A program made the translations under genes and the position numbers. The notes beneath the pieces were generated by a model that saw only the letters and a program-made list of their open reading frames with translations, was not told where the DNA came from and ran no database searches. A DNA stretch of 64,000 nt from Apostichopus japonicus (taxonomy: Eukaryota; Echinodermata; Holothuroidea; Aspidochirotida; Stichopodidae): NCBI RefSeq assembly GCF_037975245.1, contig NC_092563.1, forward strand, positions 12,080,001 through 12,144,000, given 5' to 3'. Within the stretch, counting starts at the first letter, position 1. Every line of letters begins with the position of its first letter. This document shows, in pieces, positions 22,801-31,782 of the stretch.

Positions 22801-23791
22801 AGGTCTCTTTGGATGGTAAGTGTTTTTAATTGTTTTGTATTTTAAAGTTTTATGATAAATTGAAGTTATTGTCTTATGTGATAAATTTACAATATGAGTA
22901 ACATGGATGGTTAAACAGATTTTCAATTGCAAACATTTTTTAACTCGAAACCCGATGGCATCAAAATGAGCTATTTACGAGTAACAAACAAGTTGTATTT
23001 AAAACTTAGTTGTCTTTCAGGTCACCTAGCTAGTCTTGTTTATTTCTCAAATTTCTTCTGTGAATATTCCTACCTCGTAAGCACTTAATTTTGTTACGCT
23101 TATTTTATATTCTTATAGTCAATGTTTTCCTTTGTTTATTTACTTTCTTCGGTCAGATCCATGTACTAGTGAAGAAGAGCTGGTTGACGAAGATGAGGAA
23201 GATGATTTACCTGATGAAATCAATACAGGAGGTACATCAAGTAAACTGGCATATATTATTAGACAGAGTTGCACATTTGAGACACATCTTGTTGCAACCA
23301 AGACTTTGTATTACTAGATACTTCAGAAAAACTTGTCATATGTTAATTTATAGTTATATCTCTTTCTAAATGGGGAACCATGTTTGATATTCTTGTTCTT
23401 ATTTTTTAATGGTAGTTTCTTGCATTTTGTTCTATGCACTTCATTGGCTTATTTCCTTTTCTTCATTCCAGCATCAATCCTTGCAAAAACGTGTAATGAA
23501 AGTAAGAAGAGGAGCAGTCTCCAGGCAAGAAGTCACAGTAACCTTTCAGTTAGAAAACCAGATCAGTCAGAGCAAAGAGTTGTAGTAAACAAAAAGTCAC
23601 ATTGGGGTAACAAAGAATCAGATGCTGTCCAAGATTATTTTGACAAGCACATTAGGTTAGGCCGTGTGCCTCGAAAAGATGAATGCGACAAATGTAAGAA
23701 ATCTCTGGCACCACTTCTAGATGATAAAACTTGGAAAAACATCAAGTATAAAGTTTATAGTGCCATTCAAGCTAATAAAAGGAAGCGATAA
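10774..23791 (+). CDS. SET-domain / zinc-motif / tyrosine-recombinase-like fusion gene (14 exons, one in-frame stop)
   Basis: Inferred exons: 10774-10885, 11195-11339, 11963-12152, eight 108-bp exons (12539-12646, 13602-13709, 14664-14771, 15744-15851, 16804-16911, 17884-17991, 18810-18917, 19873-19980), 20337-22815, 23157-23231 and 23472-23791. They total 4185 nt, exactly 1395 codons, with every junction phase-compatible and GT-AG. Order of parts: KMT5A-like SET (about residues 30-149), eight 36-residue repeats (150-437), an acidic Ser/Asp-rich stretch, two Cys/His motifs (near 717 and 799), a tyrosine-recombinase-like core (about 1060-1230), an acidic linker and a Trp/Cys C-terminal module. 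The start ATG at 10774 directly follows TGA TAG in frame, which fixes the N-terminus unless an upstream exon joins. One TAA at 20703-20705 (codon 560) interrupts an otherwise open frame, so the locus may be a pseudogene or carry a null allele. SET-like and integrase-like proteins of this sort are, to my knowledge, abundant in fish and invertebrate genomes and partly of mobile origin; linkage of both halves in one transcript is inference. Confidence 0.7.
11195..11339 (+). CDS. SET gene exon 2: SET-N motif
   Basis: Follows a T-rich tract and AAAG acceptor. It encodes GYGLFATADFEKGEFLLEYS, the canonical SET-N segment (compare GRGVIAT...GDFVVEYHG in KMT5A), where the cofactor S-adenosylmethionine binds. 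It ends in phase 2 at TATGTG|gtaggt. The split codon TGC gives Cys before IDAT, matching the YCVDAT of KMT5A. Confidence 0.85.
11963..12152 (+). CDS. SET gene exon 3: SET-C motif
   Basis: Encodes (C)IDATHSTGKGKYCNDD, then a basic stretch, AIFANSEIKKGNEIRYDYG and ARWRKK. The YDYG carries the conserved SET tyrosine. The usual NHS motif is replaced by NDD, a change I recall from the KMT5A-like family of fish and invertebrates, but it leaves methyltransferase activity uncertain. No post-SET Cys cluster follows, as expected for KMT5A-type enzymes. Ends in phase 0 at AAGAAG|gtagga. Confidence 0.85.
12539..12646 (+). CDS. Repeated 36-aa exon, copy 1
   Basis: Phase 0-0 exon between CTTCTTAG and gtaagaaat. 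Core NKPPEVLRECNTDNEPERA, then HVESNC and TTQIAK. The HVESN variant is shared only with copy 7. Predicted disordered, charged linker; no known domain. Confidence 0.8.
13602..13709 (+). CDS. Repeated 36-aa exon, copy 2
   Basis: Same unit with the PGESEC variant, ending TTQIVK. Intact splice sites (TTTTAG / gtaagaaat). Confidence 0.8.
14664..14771 (+). CDS. Repeated 36-aa exon, copy 3
   Basis: PGESEC variant ending TTQIAK. Acceptor TTTTAG, donor gtaagaaat. Confidence 0.8.
15744..15851 (+). CDS. Repeated 36-aa exon, copy 4
   Basis: Begins KKTNQNK; PGESEC variant ending TTQIVK. The donor is gtaaaaata rather than gtaagaaat, so slightly weaker. Confidence 0.8.
16804..16911 (+). CDS. Repeated 36-aa exon, copy 5
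   Basis: Identical in coding sequence to copy 3, from which it is separated by exactly 2140 bp. Confidence 0.8.
17884..17991 (+). CDS. Repeated 36-aa exon, copy 6
   Basis: Begins KKTNQNK like copy 4 (2140 bp away), but ends TTQIAK. Confidence 0.8.
18810..18917 (+). CDS. Repeated 36-aa exon, copy 7
   Basis: HVESN variant as in copy 1. It lies in the shortened 926-bp unit. Splice sites intact. Confidence 0.8.
19873..19980 (+). CDS. Repeated 36-aa exon, copy 8
   Basis: PGESEC variant ending TTQIAK. Last copy before the large exon; the downstream intron diverges from the repeat. Confidence 0.8.
20337..22815 (+). CDS. Large exon: acidic region, Cys/His motifs, tyrosine-recombinase-like core
   Basis: Acceptor TATTTAG, phase 0; donor GGATG|gtaagtg, phase 1. 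The first part is Ser/Asp/Glu-rich (DNESDDSYNPFEDIDLFPW). After an in-frame TAA (20703-20705) the same frame stays open through a second acidic block. FCVFCMEQKAKLGRHFQSMH (about 21170-21232) and PCENCFGYF...HTKKC (about 21417-21480) are C2-type zinc-binding motifs. NRRRSGEVQR (22215-22244), LRKHIAT (22584-22604), LGHD and VHREYYRL (22659-22700) have the spacing of the Arg, Arg/His and His...Tyr boxes of tyrosine recombinases, as in phage integrases and Crypton-type elements. The candidate nucleophile is one of the two adjacent Tyr. A Crypton-like or domesticated origin is inference. Confidence 0.8.
20703..20705 (+). pseudogene. Single in-frame stop in the fusion gene
   Basis: CAG-TAA-AGA interrupts the frame between two acidic stretches. 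Upstream (20337-20702) and downstream (20706-22815) share the same frame with no other stop. No plausible intron removes the TAA: the nearest GT (ATG|gtaaaa) lies after it. Possible readings are recent inactivation, an allelic or sequencing variant (CAA to TAA would be one change), or internal initiation at the ATG at 20862. Confidence 0.8.
23157..23231 (+). CDS. Fusion gene, short acidic exon
   Basis: Acceptor TTCGGTCAG, phase 1; encodes PCTSEEELVDEDEEDDLPDE and INTG; donor GGAG|gtacat, phase 1. Phase and composition fit both neighbours. Confidence 0.7.
23472..23791 (+). CDS. Fusion gene, terminal exon with Trp/Cys module
   Basis: Acceptor CTTCATTCCAG, phase 1. After a basic Ser-rich stretch it encodes HWGNKESDAVQDYF, then RVPRKDECDKCKK, then KTWKNIKYKV, and ends KRKR before TAA (23789-23791). 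The pattern W..E..AV..YF...G.VP.K.EC..C......W..IK is one I recall at the C-terminus of integrase-like proteins in fish and cnidarians, supporting continuity with the large exon. The terminal KRKR could be nuclear-localising. Confidence 0.8.
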
Positions 23792-25480
23792 TATCTGTCA
23801 AATTTGTAAGTTAAAGTGTTAAAAGACATGTTTCAGTTATGTTTGTAACTAAAAGTCTTGTGTTTATGTGTTTCTATCATTTAATTCTGGCAGAGTAATT
23901 AAGGATTTTGGAAGTTTATCAGGGCTTAAGGGAGGGGTGGAAGGTTCAGAATTTGTTGTTCCAGATGTTCTTGTTGTAACTGTTCTTCTTTGTTTTAAGC
24001 TCATGAAGTATAAGTTGAAGGTGTTTCTTAGAATTTCTTCATTTTCTAATATAAGATGATAAAGGTTCACGTTTTTAGTTGGCGTTTTTCCGTCAAACTA
24101 AATGCAGTATAACCTATTGTTACGACCAAAAATTCAACGTTAAATTTTCATATAATATTTTAGTTGCAAAATGCATTTGTATATGTGTTGTTAACAGTAT
24201 TGTGTTAACAATAGTAGCAGTGCACTGTACTGTAGTCCAATGTTCGTGTTAGGACAAGGCCGCATTTGGTGCTTTGTTTTCACAATACGTTGAAAGATGA
24301 AATTCTTGTAATTCGTGTTAGGGAAATAATAAGCCATTGCGAATAAGCGTCAAAAGAGTGGACTAGACATTGGTAATCTTACAGTTTGACTTTTCAGTTT
24401 AAAATCTATTATCGAAACATGCAAAAGACAATTTATTAGTCACTTTCAGTTCGTCTTAAAAATAATCATTCCGTTACGACCGTTATTTTTTCGCCAAAAA
24501 GCGAACAATATGAGTATGATTGTTTATCTCTTCTGACATTCAATTGAAGTTTGTTCAGCTTGCTTGCAAGTATTTCTCTTATCTTTCTTTTTAATTCTCA
24601 TTAAAAGGATCATTTAGTTATTAGAAATTTGAAGGCTGCATGGTAAATGCCTGTTTCTTATTTCCACCAATTAAATAATATCTCACTTCGCTGTTTACTG
24701 GTGTAGCCTTTCTGCTTATATAAAAATAATAGTGGTTGTTAATTAGTTATAAAAAACGAAGTGAAATCAACGATAATCATACCTGATTTTCAAAACATAA
24801 TATGTAAAATTGGGTATAGATTCTTTTTTTTTAAATCTTTTTGACAAATTAGAAAACAGAGTACCTCAAGAATGGCTATGGTTATTAGCTTGGAAATGTG
24901 GCTACAATAAGTTACTGTTAATTAATATTTAGCTTTTTACAGATAAGTAACTGGCATTTTATTCTTCATCAGTTAGCAGTTGTTAATTTTGTTTTGGTTG
25001 CAAAGGTTTTTCAATAAAGGTGCCATAACAGAAATATGTTACTTTTCTGTCAGTTTATATATTGTTTATTAATGATCATAATGTTATGTATGACATAATA
25101 TGTCACCTTTCCCTTCCATCAACCTCCTAACCAACCCTAAAAAAATACATTTATAGAACTAGTGGAAACTAAACGTATTTTGCAAAGTCTTGCAGTTTTC
25201 GCAATAACCTCACTCGAGCCCTTGCTTGAAAAAAGTTGATCGGCCTAAAGCACATCTATAAAGGTTTTTTCTACAACCAAAGATTGGGAAATTTGGTGTC
25301 CAAAGAATACATTGACTTCTGCTTGTGTCCATCCGTCTGCAACCCTTATCCCATCCTCCTCAGATGTACATACACTCTAGATACCAACTGGGGGTAAAAT
25401 ATGAGGAGCTAAGACTCTTGAGGTTAGACCATAGTGGTCACAATGAGCAATTTAATGTTTACTAATAAACCAACTTGAAC
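23792..25480. other. 3' flank / probable 3' UTR of the fusion gene
   Basis: No coding region. A polyadenylation signal AATAAA lies at 25013-25018, about 1.2 kb past the stop. CpG content rises again from about 24.08 kb. Confidence 0.4.
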
Positions 25481-25800
25481 ATTACATCATGCATAAGCTG
25501 TCCTCAAAAGAATAGCAATCATATTCATACATACATTGTCCTCTAATGACTAACAGTTCTGGATATACGCAGAACGTCCTTAGATGCATAGAACAACCAG
25601 ATATAATGTGTGTGGTTCTCATATGTATAGAAGATGTCACTTCAAAGAACAAACGACAGCTGGTTTCCAAGAAGTTATAGATGACTGGTCAATGACATAA
25701 ACTGAAACGTGTTTCTTTGCTTTAAGGCTACTTCACCCCTAACATAGTGTCCTCGAAAGATGGTCCCTTGTCAATGTCCTCCAATGGTATGCAAGGCAGG
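25480..25800. repeat. Degenerate GTCCTC repeats
   Basis: Phrases like TGTCCTCTAAAGAATAG recur in diverged form at about 25500, 25548, 25588, 25749 and 25778. The same phrase occurs twice in every intron unit of the exon array, so the two regions share a dispersed simple repeat. Confidence 0.45.
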
Positions 25801-25960
25801 TATGTGTGCGTGTGTGTGTGACGCTTTGCTTTTAAACACGATATCTCAAGAAGGGAAGCTTGGACCAATCTAATATTTGGTGTGTATGAGGAACACATTG
25901 GGTAGAAGAACCCTATTGTTTTGTGGGGAGGTCAAAGGTCATTTGGAGTCACCAGGTGAG
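25800..25960 (+). repeat. Dispersed repeat unit with DR1 motif
   Basis: A GT-rich start, AAACACGATATCTCAAGAAG, and later GAGGTCAAAGGTCATTTGG. The same order occurs four times in the array at 58930-59790. It includes a perfect AGGTCA-A-AGGTCA at 25929-25941. Confidence 0.7.
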
Positions 25961-26045
25961 TTGGGCCTGCTGGTTATGCTAATAAGTAATATGAAATAAT
26001 ATAGTACACACGCACAGTTTTTATTGGTATGTTAGCGTTCTGCAA

Positions 26046-26173
26046 TCGTCCCAATTGGGTGCTCCCCGATTGACAATTATCTGTGGGCCAATTGTCCTGG
26101 GGAAATTGTCCGGGGGGGGGGGGGAATTGTCTGGTAGGGTAATTGTCCGGGGGCTAATTGTCCAGGGGAGTTG
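26046..26173. repeat. GGACAATT minisatellite, opposite orientation
   Basis: Copies of AATTGTCCGGGG and variants, the reverse complement of the unit at 7826-8045. Contains a G run at about 26113-26125. Confidence 0.8.
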
Positions 26174-26363
26174 TCCGGTCACCGTAAACATCTCTATCAT
26201 TTCAAGTAAAAGATGGCACTTTGGGCTTGCTTCTTCTTTGAAACATTGGAGTTTAAAATGACGAAAATGAAAATACCACAGTGTCAGTTCCTTGGTGACT
26301 AAAAACTTACCTAGTGTTGAGAATTACGATTTAACTTTGATTTATCACATCCTCACCCATCGA

Positions 26364-26463
<100 letters not shown>

Positions 26464-26556
26464 TGTCGTTTACTGTTCCAAAGAAAGGATGTAATAGATT
26501 AATAACAATATATCACAATGGCCCACAACACGATGACGACCTGTCAGGGATCACAA

Positions 26557-26560
<4 letters not shown>

Positions 26561-26653
<93 letters not shown>

Positions 26654-26673
26654 CTTTTTTTTCTTTTTTTCCT
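26561..26673. repeat. (TA)n followed by poly-T/C
   Basis: About 78 bp of TA, then about 35 bp of T broken by single C. It borders the Penelope-like fragment on its left. Confidence 0.95.
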
Positions 26674-27478
26674 CAGAACTACCTGTCATCTCATTTAAAA
26701 GACCTAGTAACCTACGATATAATTTAGTTTCGGGCATCCTTTCAGGAAGACACCCAGTTAGGGGAAAACAAAACAGAAACTACAGGATCATCGCCCTGTA
26801 CACAAAATTGCAAAACGTGCTTACTTGTCGATTCGACTGGGGCCTTTCAGAGCAACCAAACCAAAAGCACGTTCCAAATTCGGCATAAAATAAAGTGCCT
26901 ATCCAAAAATGTCATTTACCTCATCTACTGCAATATTTGCAACTTACAATACGTTGGAGAGTCAAAAAACACTTTAAGAATGACACAACATAGATCGGCG
27001 ATCAAAACAAAAAAGATCAACCAACCTGTTGAAAATCACTTCAATCTCCAAAATCATTCGATTGAGAATTTGCATGTTATTGCCATTGACCAAAACGATT
27101 CTTGGACAGATAAATCTACATAAGGAAAAGAACATTTCTGGGAACTAAAGACCACGGGGCTCATTCGGTTTAAACATCAGAAACGATGTGCCGTCCCAGA
27201 TAAACCAAAACAATTCTTTGGAAATTACGACGGAATCGGTTAAAATAATCCGACACGAATTAAATAATCCGATTTTTCAAAACTTCAGCCTATCCAGCAG
27301 AAATCAATAAGTCGCATTGACTTCACTGCCATGCCGACACACTTCTGTATAAAATAGTTTCAATTCCTCCTTGTCACTTTCGGTGATCATGCACTGAAGA
27401 AGAGCTAGTTTTGCTCGAAGGCTCTGCAAAAACCAAACATTGGCTGGTTTACCTCCAATCATTTACTTAATTTATATG
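26674..27478 (+). mobile_element. Decayed Penelope-like element, 3' part with GIY-YIG endonuclease
   Basis: One frame reads [18 protein letters not shown], the RxPNLRDLL-type segment that precedes the endonuclease in Penelope-like proteins. After a frameshift near 26880 another frame reads NVIYLIYCNICNLQYVGES, then HRSAI, PVENHF and, past an in-frame TAA, GKEHFWELKTTGL. This is the GIY-YIG nuclease layout (Tyr in YLIYC, then YVGE, Arg/His, and Glu in the EHFWE block). The reverse transcriptase is missing. The 3' end (27381-27430, GATCATGCACTGAAGAAGAG and following) runs into a TA array. Non-functional relic. Confidence 0.75.

Positions 27479-27480
<2 letters not shown>

Positions 27481-27558
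<78 letters not shown>
27481..27558. repeat. (TA)n/(TG)n array between two retroelement 3' ends
   Basis: About 70 bp of TA plus TGTGTGTG. The 3' end of the Penelope-like fragment abuts it on the left and the 3' end of a minus-strand SINE on the right. Confidence 0.95.
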
Positions 27559-27559
<1 letters not shown>

Positions 27560-27835
27560 CCAAGCAAACAGAGAGCGAAAAAAGCATTATATAAGGCGCA
27601 TCACAATATTACCTTACTAAAAAACCTGTCTGACATAGAGACAATCCCTCCACTTGGCAGCAACTAAACAGCGCCCAGCTGACAGTTTTATCTCACAGGT
27701 CCCCATTTATACAGCTGGGTGAAGAGAGGCAATGGAGATAAAGTGCCTTGCCCAAGGACAACGCAATGATCTGGCCAGGACTCGAACCTGAAATCCTTAG
27801 ATCACAAGTCAATTGACCATAACGCTCTCTCTGTG
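27559..27835 (-). mobile_element. tRNA-derived SINE, second type
   Basis: On the minus strand a tRNA-like head with B-box GGTTCGAGTCC (27778-27788) precedes a conserved block including TTGTCCTTGGGCAAGGCACT and CACCCAGCTGTATAAATGGG, and a tail ending CTCTCTGTTTGCTTGG beside the TA/TG array. The CTTGGGCAAGGCACTT block is one I recall from SINEs of many marine animals; I do not assign a family name. Confidence 0.7.
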
Positions 27836-29267
27836 TATGCTAACATGTTTTAACAGAATTCAAATTTCTTATAAATAAGGCTGTTTCACAAGGGCGCCAT
27901 CATTTTGTATTGTTTTGGGAGCGTCGCGGCTATGCTTTATATGTGCAGCTATCAAAGAGTCAAACTAACTTCGGTTTATTTTTTCTCTGGTGGTGCTACA
28001 CAACATAATTTGTTGTCTTCTTTCTGTTAAACCATCTCGACCGTATACGTCAGTCGTGAGTGAAGCGATAAACTACTCTTAACCCACGTGATCTTTGTAG
28101 TCATGAAGCATGGAGACGAATCTTCGTCTAGCTTCAGGTTAGCGTTTCATCGACTTTTGCTCTGCTGAATTGCTCAGTTTACTTCCCGTCTTCTAGTAAA
28201 ATACAGTCAAGTTGAAGCAAGTTCAACACTACTGCCCTCAACTTATGACATATTGACCGAAGCAGCTAGGAATAGAGTAATGCAAAGAATGATATAAAAA
28301 CTCATGTCAACTATTGCTGACGATTTTGTGACGTCATCGTGATTAATTAGTTGACTATTAAAGGAAGATTCCGGTTGCTGAGAATCTGAAACTTACAGGG
28401 AAGACTAAACTATTTCACATTTTTGGTATAAAATTTCTCTTGCTCTAAATGTTTTTTAGAAATTTCTCCGCCATATAATTCCTTTGTTCACTCCAGAAAA
28501 TGGACCACGATATGTAGGTTATATATGATGTAATCATAGCACATGCGCTACAAAAGCTTGAATTTCCTTTAATAATTTCTCTATTGATTTATCCTTGAAG
28601 TGTTATACATTTGGAATGTTGCATGTCTTCGCTACCAACGTACCCTGAATTCGAGGCATCATCACAATAGCATTGTTGTTGTTAGTTTATTTTTGTTGAA
28701 CGAATGTCAAAATTATTATGTTGATAAGTGATGTGTATATTATAAATAAAATCTAAGTTATTTGCCACAATAATTTCACAACACTATACGTTTGCCGGAA
28801 GCTTTCATTAGCCTCGGCCAAACTGTAGAAAATTTCTGTCAATATAAGTTCGGGGTGTGTTTTTCACCTATATGTAGAAAATTTACGGCATTGTTTTGAA
28901 ACAGTCAACGTTATCCCGCGGAATATTACTGTAGGATACTTTGCACCATACGATATCAAAGTCCTCTTTTTGGCTCTAACTAAATCCAAACCACTTCTCT
29001 GTACCTTTTTTTTGTGATTCCTCAAAGAGCATCAAGTGAGATAGTACATTACTATATTAATCAGAAAACCTTCCAATCAGAACGATACATATATGCATTA
29101 TTGATTCGACGAGAAAAGATGTTATTTCTTGCTAGGTTTAATGTTATTTAATTGGGTTTTAATAACTCTTACCAGCGCTGAGATGTATAGTGTGATGCCG
29201 ATGGTCATCATATCTGTCGCCCTCTATTTATTCAGGTTACATGTCACCGTTTTTAGCCACATGTGCC
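27836..29267. other. Spacer without a recognised gene
   Basis: No ORF or repeat that I can support. A TGACGTCA match lies at 28329-28336. Confidence 0.4.
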
Positions 29268-29742
29268 CAGGGACGTAGCTAAAGGCCTGATGATTGAATG
29301 GGGGGGGGGGTGTGTTGTGGCTGAAATTCCAACTAGATGGGTTTTGAGGCAAGACTGCTGCCTTGTCCCACCACCCCACCCTCACCGCGCAAAATTAGTA
29401 CCTAAATAAACCGAATTAAAGCTGGCGAACGTTGAACGGTAGTTCTATTATAGGCATTTTTTTAGAGTATTCAAATCATACGAAGTTTTTTTATGGTGGA
29501 GTATAAGGATCACGAGATACAATTTCTCAAGTGGCAAGGAAAACGTGGTATAAATATGACCGATTAAAGGTCAATCTTGACCGAAATTTTTCAATTTTTA
29601 GGTCATTCACAATCACAGGAATATATGAATAGGACTAGGTAAATTATAGTGCGACAGTCGGAATCAATTTTTCAACTATCGTCAGTTTTACCAATTGCAA
29701 GTTTGGGGGTGAGACACCCCCCCCCCTCTAGCGACGTCCGTG
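29268..29742. mobile_element. hAT-type non-autonomous element A (475 bp)
   Basis: Ends are CAGGGACGTAGCTAAAGG and, inverted, CACGGACGTCGCTAGAGG. Flanks are CATGTGCC (29260-29267) and CATGTGCT (29743-29750), an 8-bp target duplication with one mismatch. G/C runs lie just inside both ends. No coding capacity. The 8-bp duplication and CA(G) ends support a hAT assignment. Confidence 0.7.
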
Positions 29743-29787
29743 CATGTGCTTTTCATGTGGACAGTGACGTATAACAGGTCACGTGAC

Positions 29788-30842
29788 CAGTGGCGGCGGA
29801 ACCGGGGGGGCTTGGGGGGGCTCAGCCCCCCCAATAAAAAAGTTGAGGGGGCAAATGCATGATAAGCCCCCCCAATATTTACCAAGGCTCCGAAACGTAC
29901 ATCTGCCCATTTTTCAATGCATACTTGTCGATCTGTCCGATGCACACGTATACTCTCGGCCCGTCCCTTGGCTATAGACCACATTGTCACCCCAACCGCG
30001 TCTTCACGCCCCGTGAAAAGTGGAAGCAGTGAGTGTGAGTACCGGTAAGCGTAACACAACTTCGTCTTAGGCCAATGACTTGCCTCATTTCAGCCAGTTC
30101 TCCAACATCCCCTTACTTAGTGGCGGATCGAGCGTCCATATATACAGTCAGGGGCGGATGCCCCCCCCCCCCTGACGGACTCAAATGGACTGCTGGCGCC
30201 CTTTTCAGCTTTTCATTACTTTTTACTTATTCGCGATTTTTGACTATTTTATTGCGCTCTCATATACCTATTGACATTTGTCATATTCTGTCGGTGTAAT
30301 TTTCCGACAAAATGGCGACGACACCTATTTATTCTCCGTTTATCTGCAAATTAGCAAGGCCCCGGAGAGGGTCATTTCCTGCAATCTCGGGAGTATCGTT
30401 ACTCAAAAATTTTCTGTACGCTCCGCGCCAACCTGTGGTGGCGCTCCGCTTAGATAGTGTCGAAAGCGCCACTACAGACCATTCTGGCCCCCCCCCCCCG
30501 ACCAATACCCCTAGCTCCGCCACTGCCCTTACTACACTCAAAAACGTCTTTGCGAGTACACTACGAGTAATAGTTACTCTCTTAAAACACCATCGAATAT
30601 ACAAATTACAATGTTTTTACAGACTTTACGTGCAATCTGAGAAATTGCAGGCTTGAGACCCATATTTTAGGGCCAGGTATTCGCAGCATAAAACACTCGG
30701 GAAGTGCCGTTTTCGGCCATCTGGGGGTTTGAAAAAAACCCAAAATTTTCTTGTACGCTCCGCGCCAACCGATGGTGGCGCTCCGCTTAGATAGTCTCCA
30801 CACATTAGCCCCCCCAATAATTTTTCCGTTCCGCCGCGCCTG
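29788..30842. mobile_element. hAT-type non-autonomous element B (1055 bp, contains element C)
   Basis: Left end CAGTGGCGGCGGAACCGG; right end, inverted, CAGGCGCGGCGGAACGG. Perfect 8-bp target duplication CACGTGAC at 29780-29787 and 30843-30850. Near the right end is the motif TACGCTCCGCGCC...GGTGGCGCTCCGCTTAG, also present in element C and near 49540. Without the nested insertion the element is about 640 bp. No transposase is encoded. Confidence 0.8.
30118..30525. mobile_element. hAT-type non-autonomous element C (408 bp), nested in B
   Basis: Left end TAGTGGCGGATCGAGC; right end, inverted, CAGTGGCGGAGCTAGGGG. Perfect 8-bp target duplication CCCTTACT at 30110-30117 and 30526-30533. It carries the same subterminal TACGCTCCGCGCCAACC motif as its host element, so B and C are related families of different insertion age. 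Confidence 0.8.
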
Positions 30843-30850
30843 CACGTGAC

Positions 30851-31487
30851 GTCCGTCCATCAGCTCAGCTGGATCAGATTTCGAGACTTGTTAATCAGTC
30901 TTCGCTCCCGTTCTGAATCGTTCGGTTCGGTTCGGTAGCCCTGGCTACGATCATTGTGGTTGTATTTTTACCTGTTTCGTATTCGTCTTTCATACTCGTT
31001 TGTACGTATCGTTATAGGACTCTACTTCGGTATTGAGACCTCGTTTGTAACCATTTTCGTTTAAGTACATGTTTTTTTAATTTATTATTGAGGTCTTCAT
31101 GCCGATGTTTGTCTGTACCGTGGCTGATTGTAGTAATAGTTTACGAAATCTACTCAGCGTTACTCGTTTATCTATGTGTTATATTATTTGCATGTAATAG
31201 CGAGGTTCAAGGCTCGTCGTTACTAACACACACCCATTCAAACTTCCGCATTTGTTTCCATACCACCACCAGTCCTCAGTAGGGAATATTTAGGCGCCCC
31301 CGGAATCTTCGACTGAGTAAACGTTACAATATTAAGTCTCAAAATTAGCTTATGTTGATGGAAATAAGGCCATTGGAAGTCAATTACTATACATTTGGCT
31401 TCCAATGATATGATAATGATTGAGTCACGATACTTGCTAGTTTTGTACACAGTTATCCTATATGTAGTCAAAGTTATCACAAGTCAG
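30851..31487. other. Spacer without a recognised gene
   Basis: Contains a GGTTC tandem (TTCGGTTCGGTTCGGT near 30920) and nothing else that I can support. Confidence 0.4.
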
Positions 31488-31782
31488 CCGATACACACAG
31501 AGATTACAGTAACTACTGTAAATCTTCAGTAAATACTGAATTGTGGTGACAAATCTGATAAATCGTTAGCATGTGCTATTAGGATTACAGTAAAGAACTG
31601 TGGATATGTGTAATCCCAACAAATCCCACCCGACAACTGGGCTTGTTGGGATTACACATATCCGGAGTTCTTACTGTAATCATATAATAGTACGTGCTAC
31701 CGATTTATAGCACGATCCAGTTTTTACTTTGGTAAAAAACGTTAAGATTTACAGTAGTAACTATGTTCTCTGTGTGTATCGG
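31488..31782. mobile_element. Fold-back MITE (about 295 bp) with long imperfect inverted repeats
   Basis: Starts CCGATACACACAGAG and ends CTCTGTGTGTATCGG. The arms match over most of their length, including ATTACAGTAACTACTGTAAATC against its inverse and GGATATGTGTAATCCCAACAA against TTGTTGGGATTACACATATCC, around a short centre at about 31625-31645. No target duplication is obvious and there is no coding capacity. Superfamily not assigned. Confidence 0.75.
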
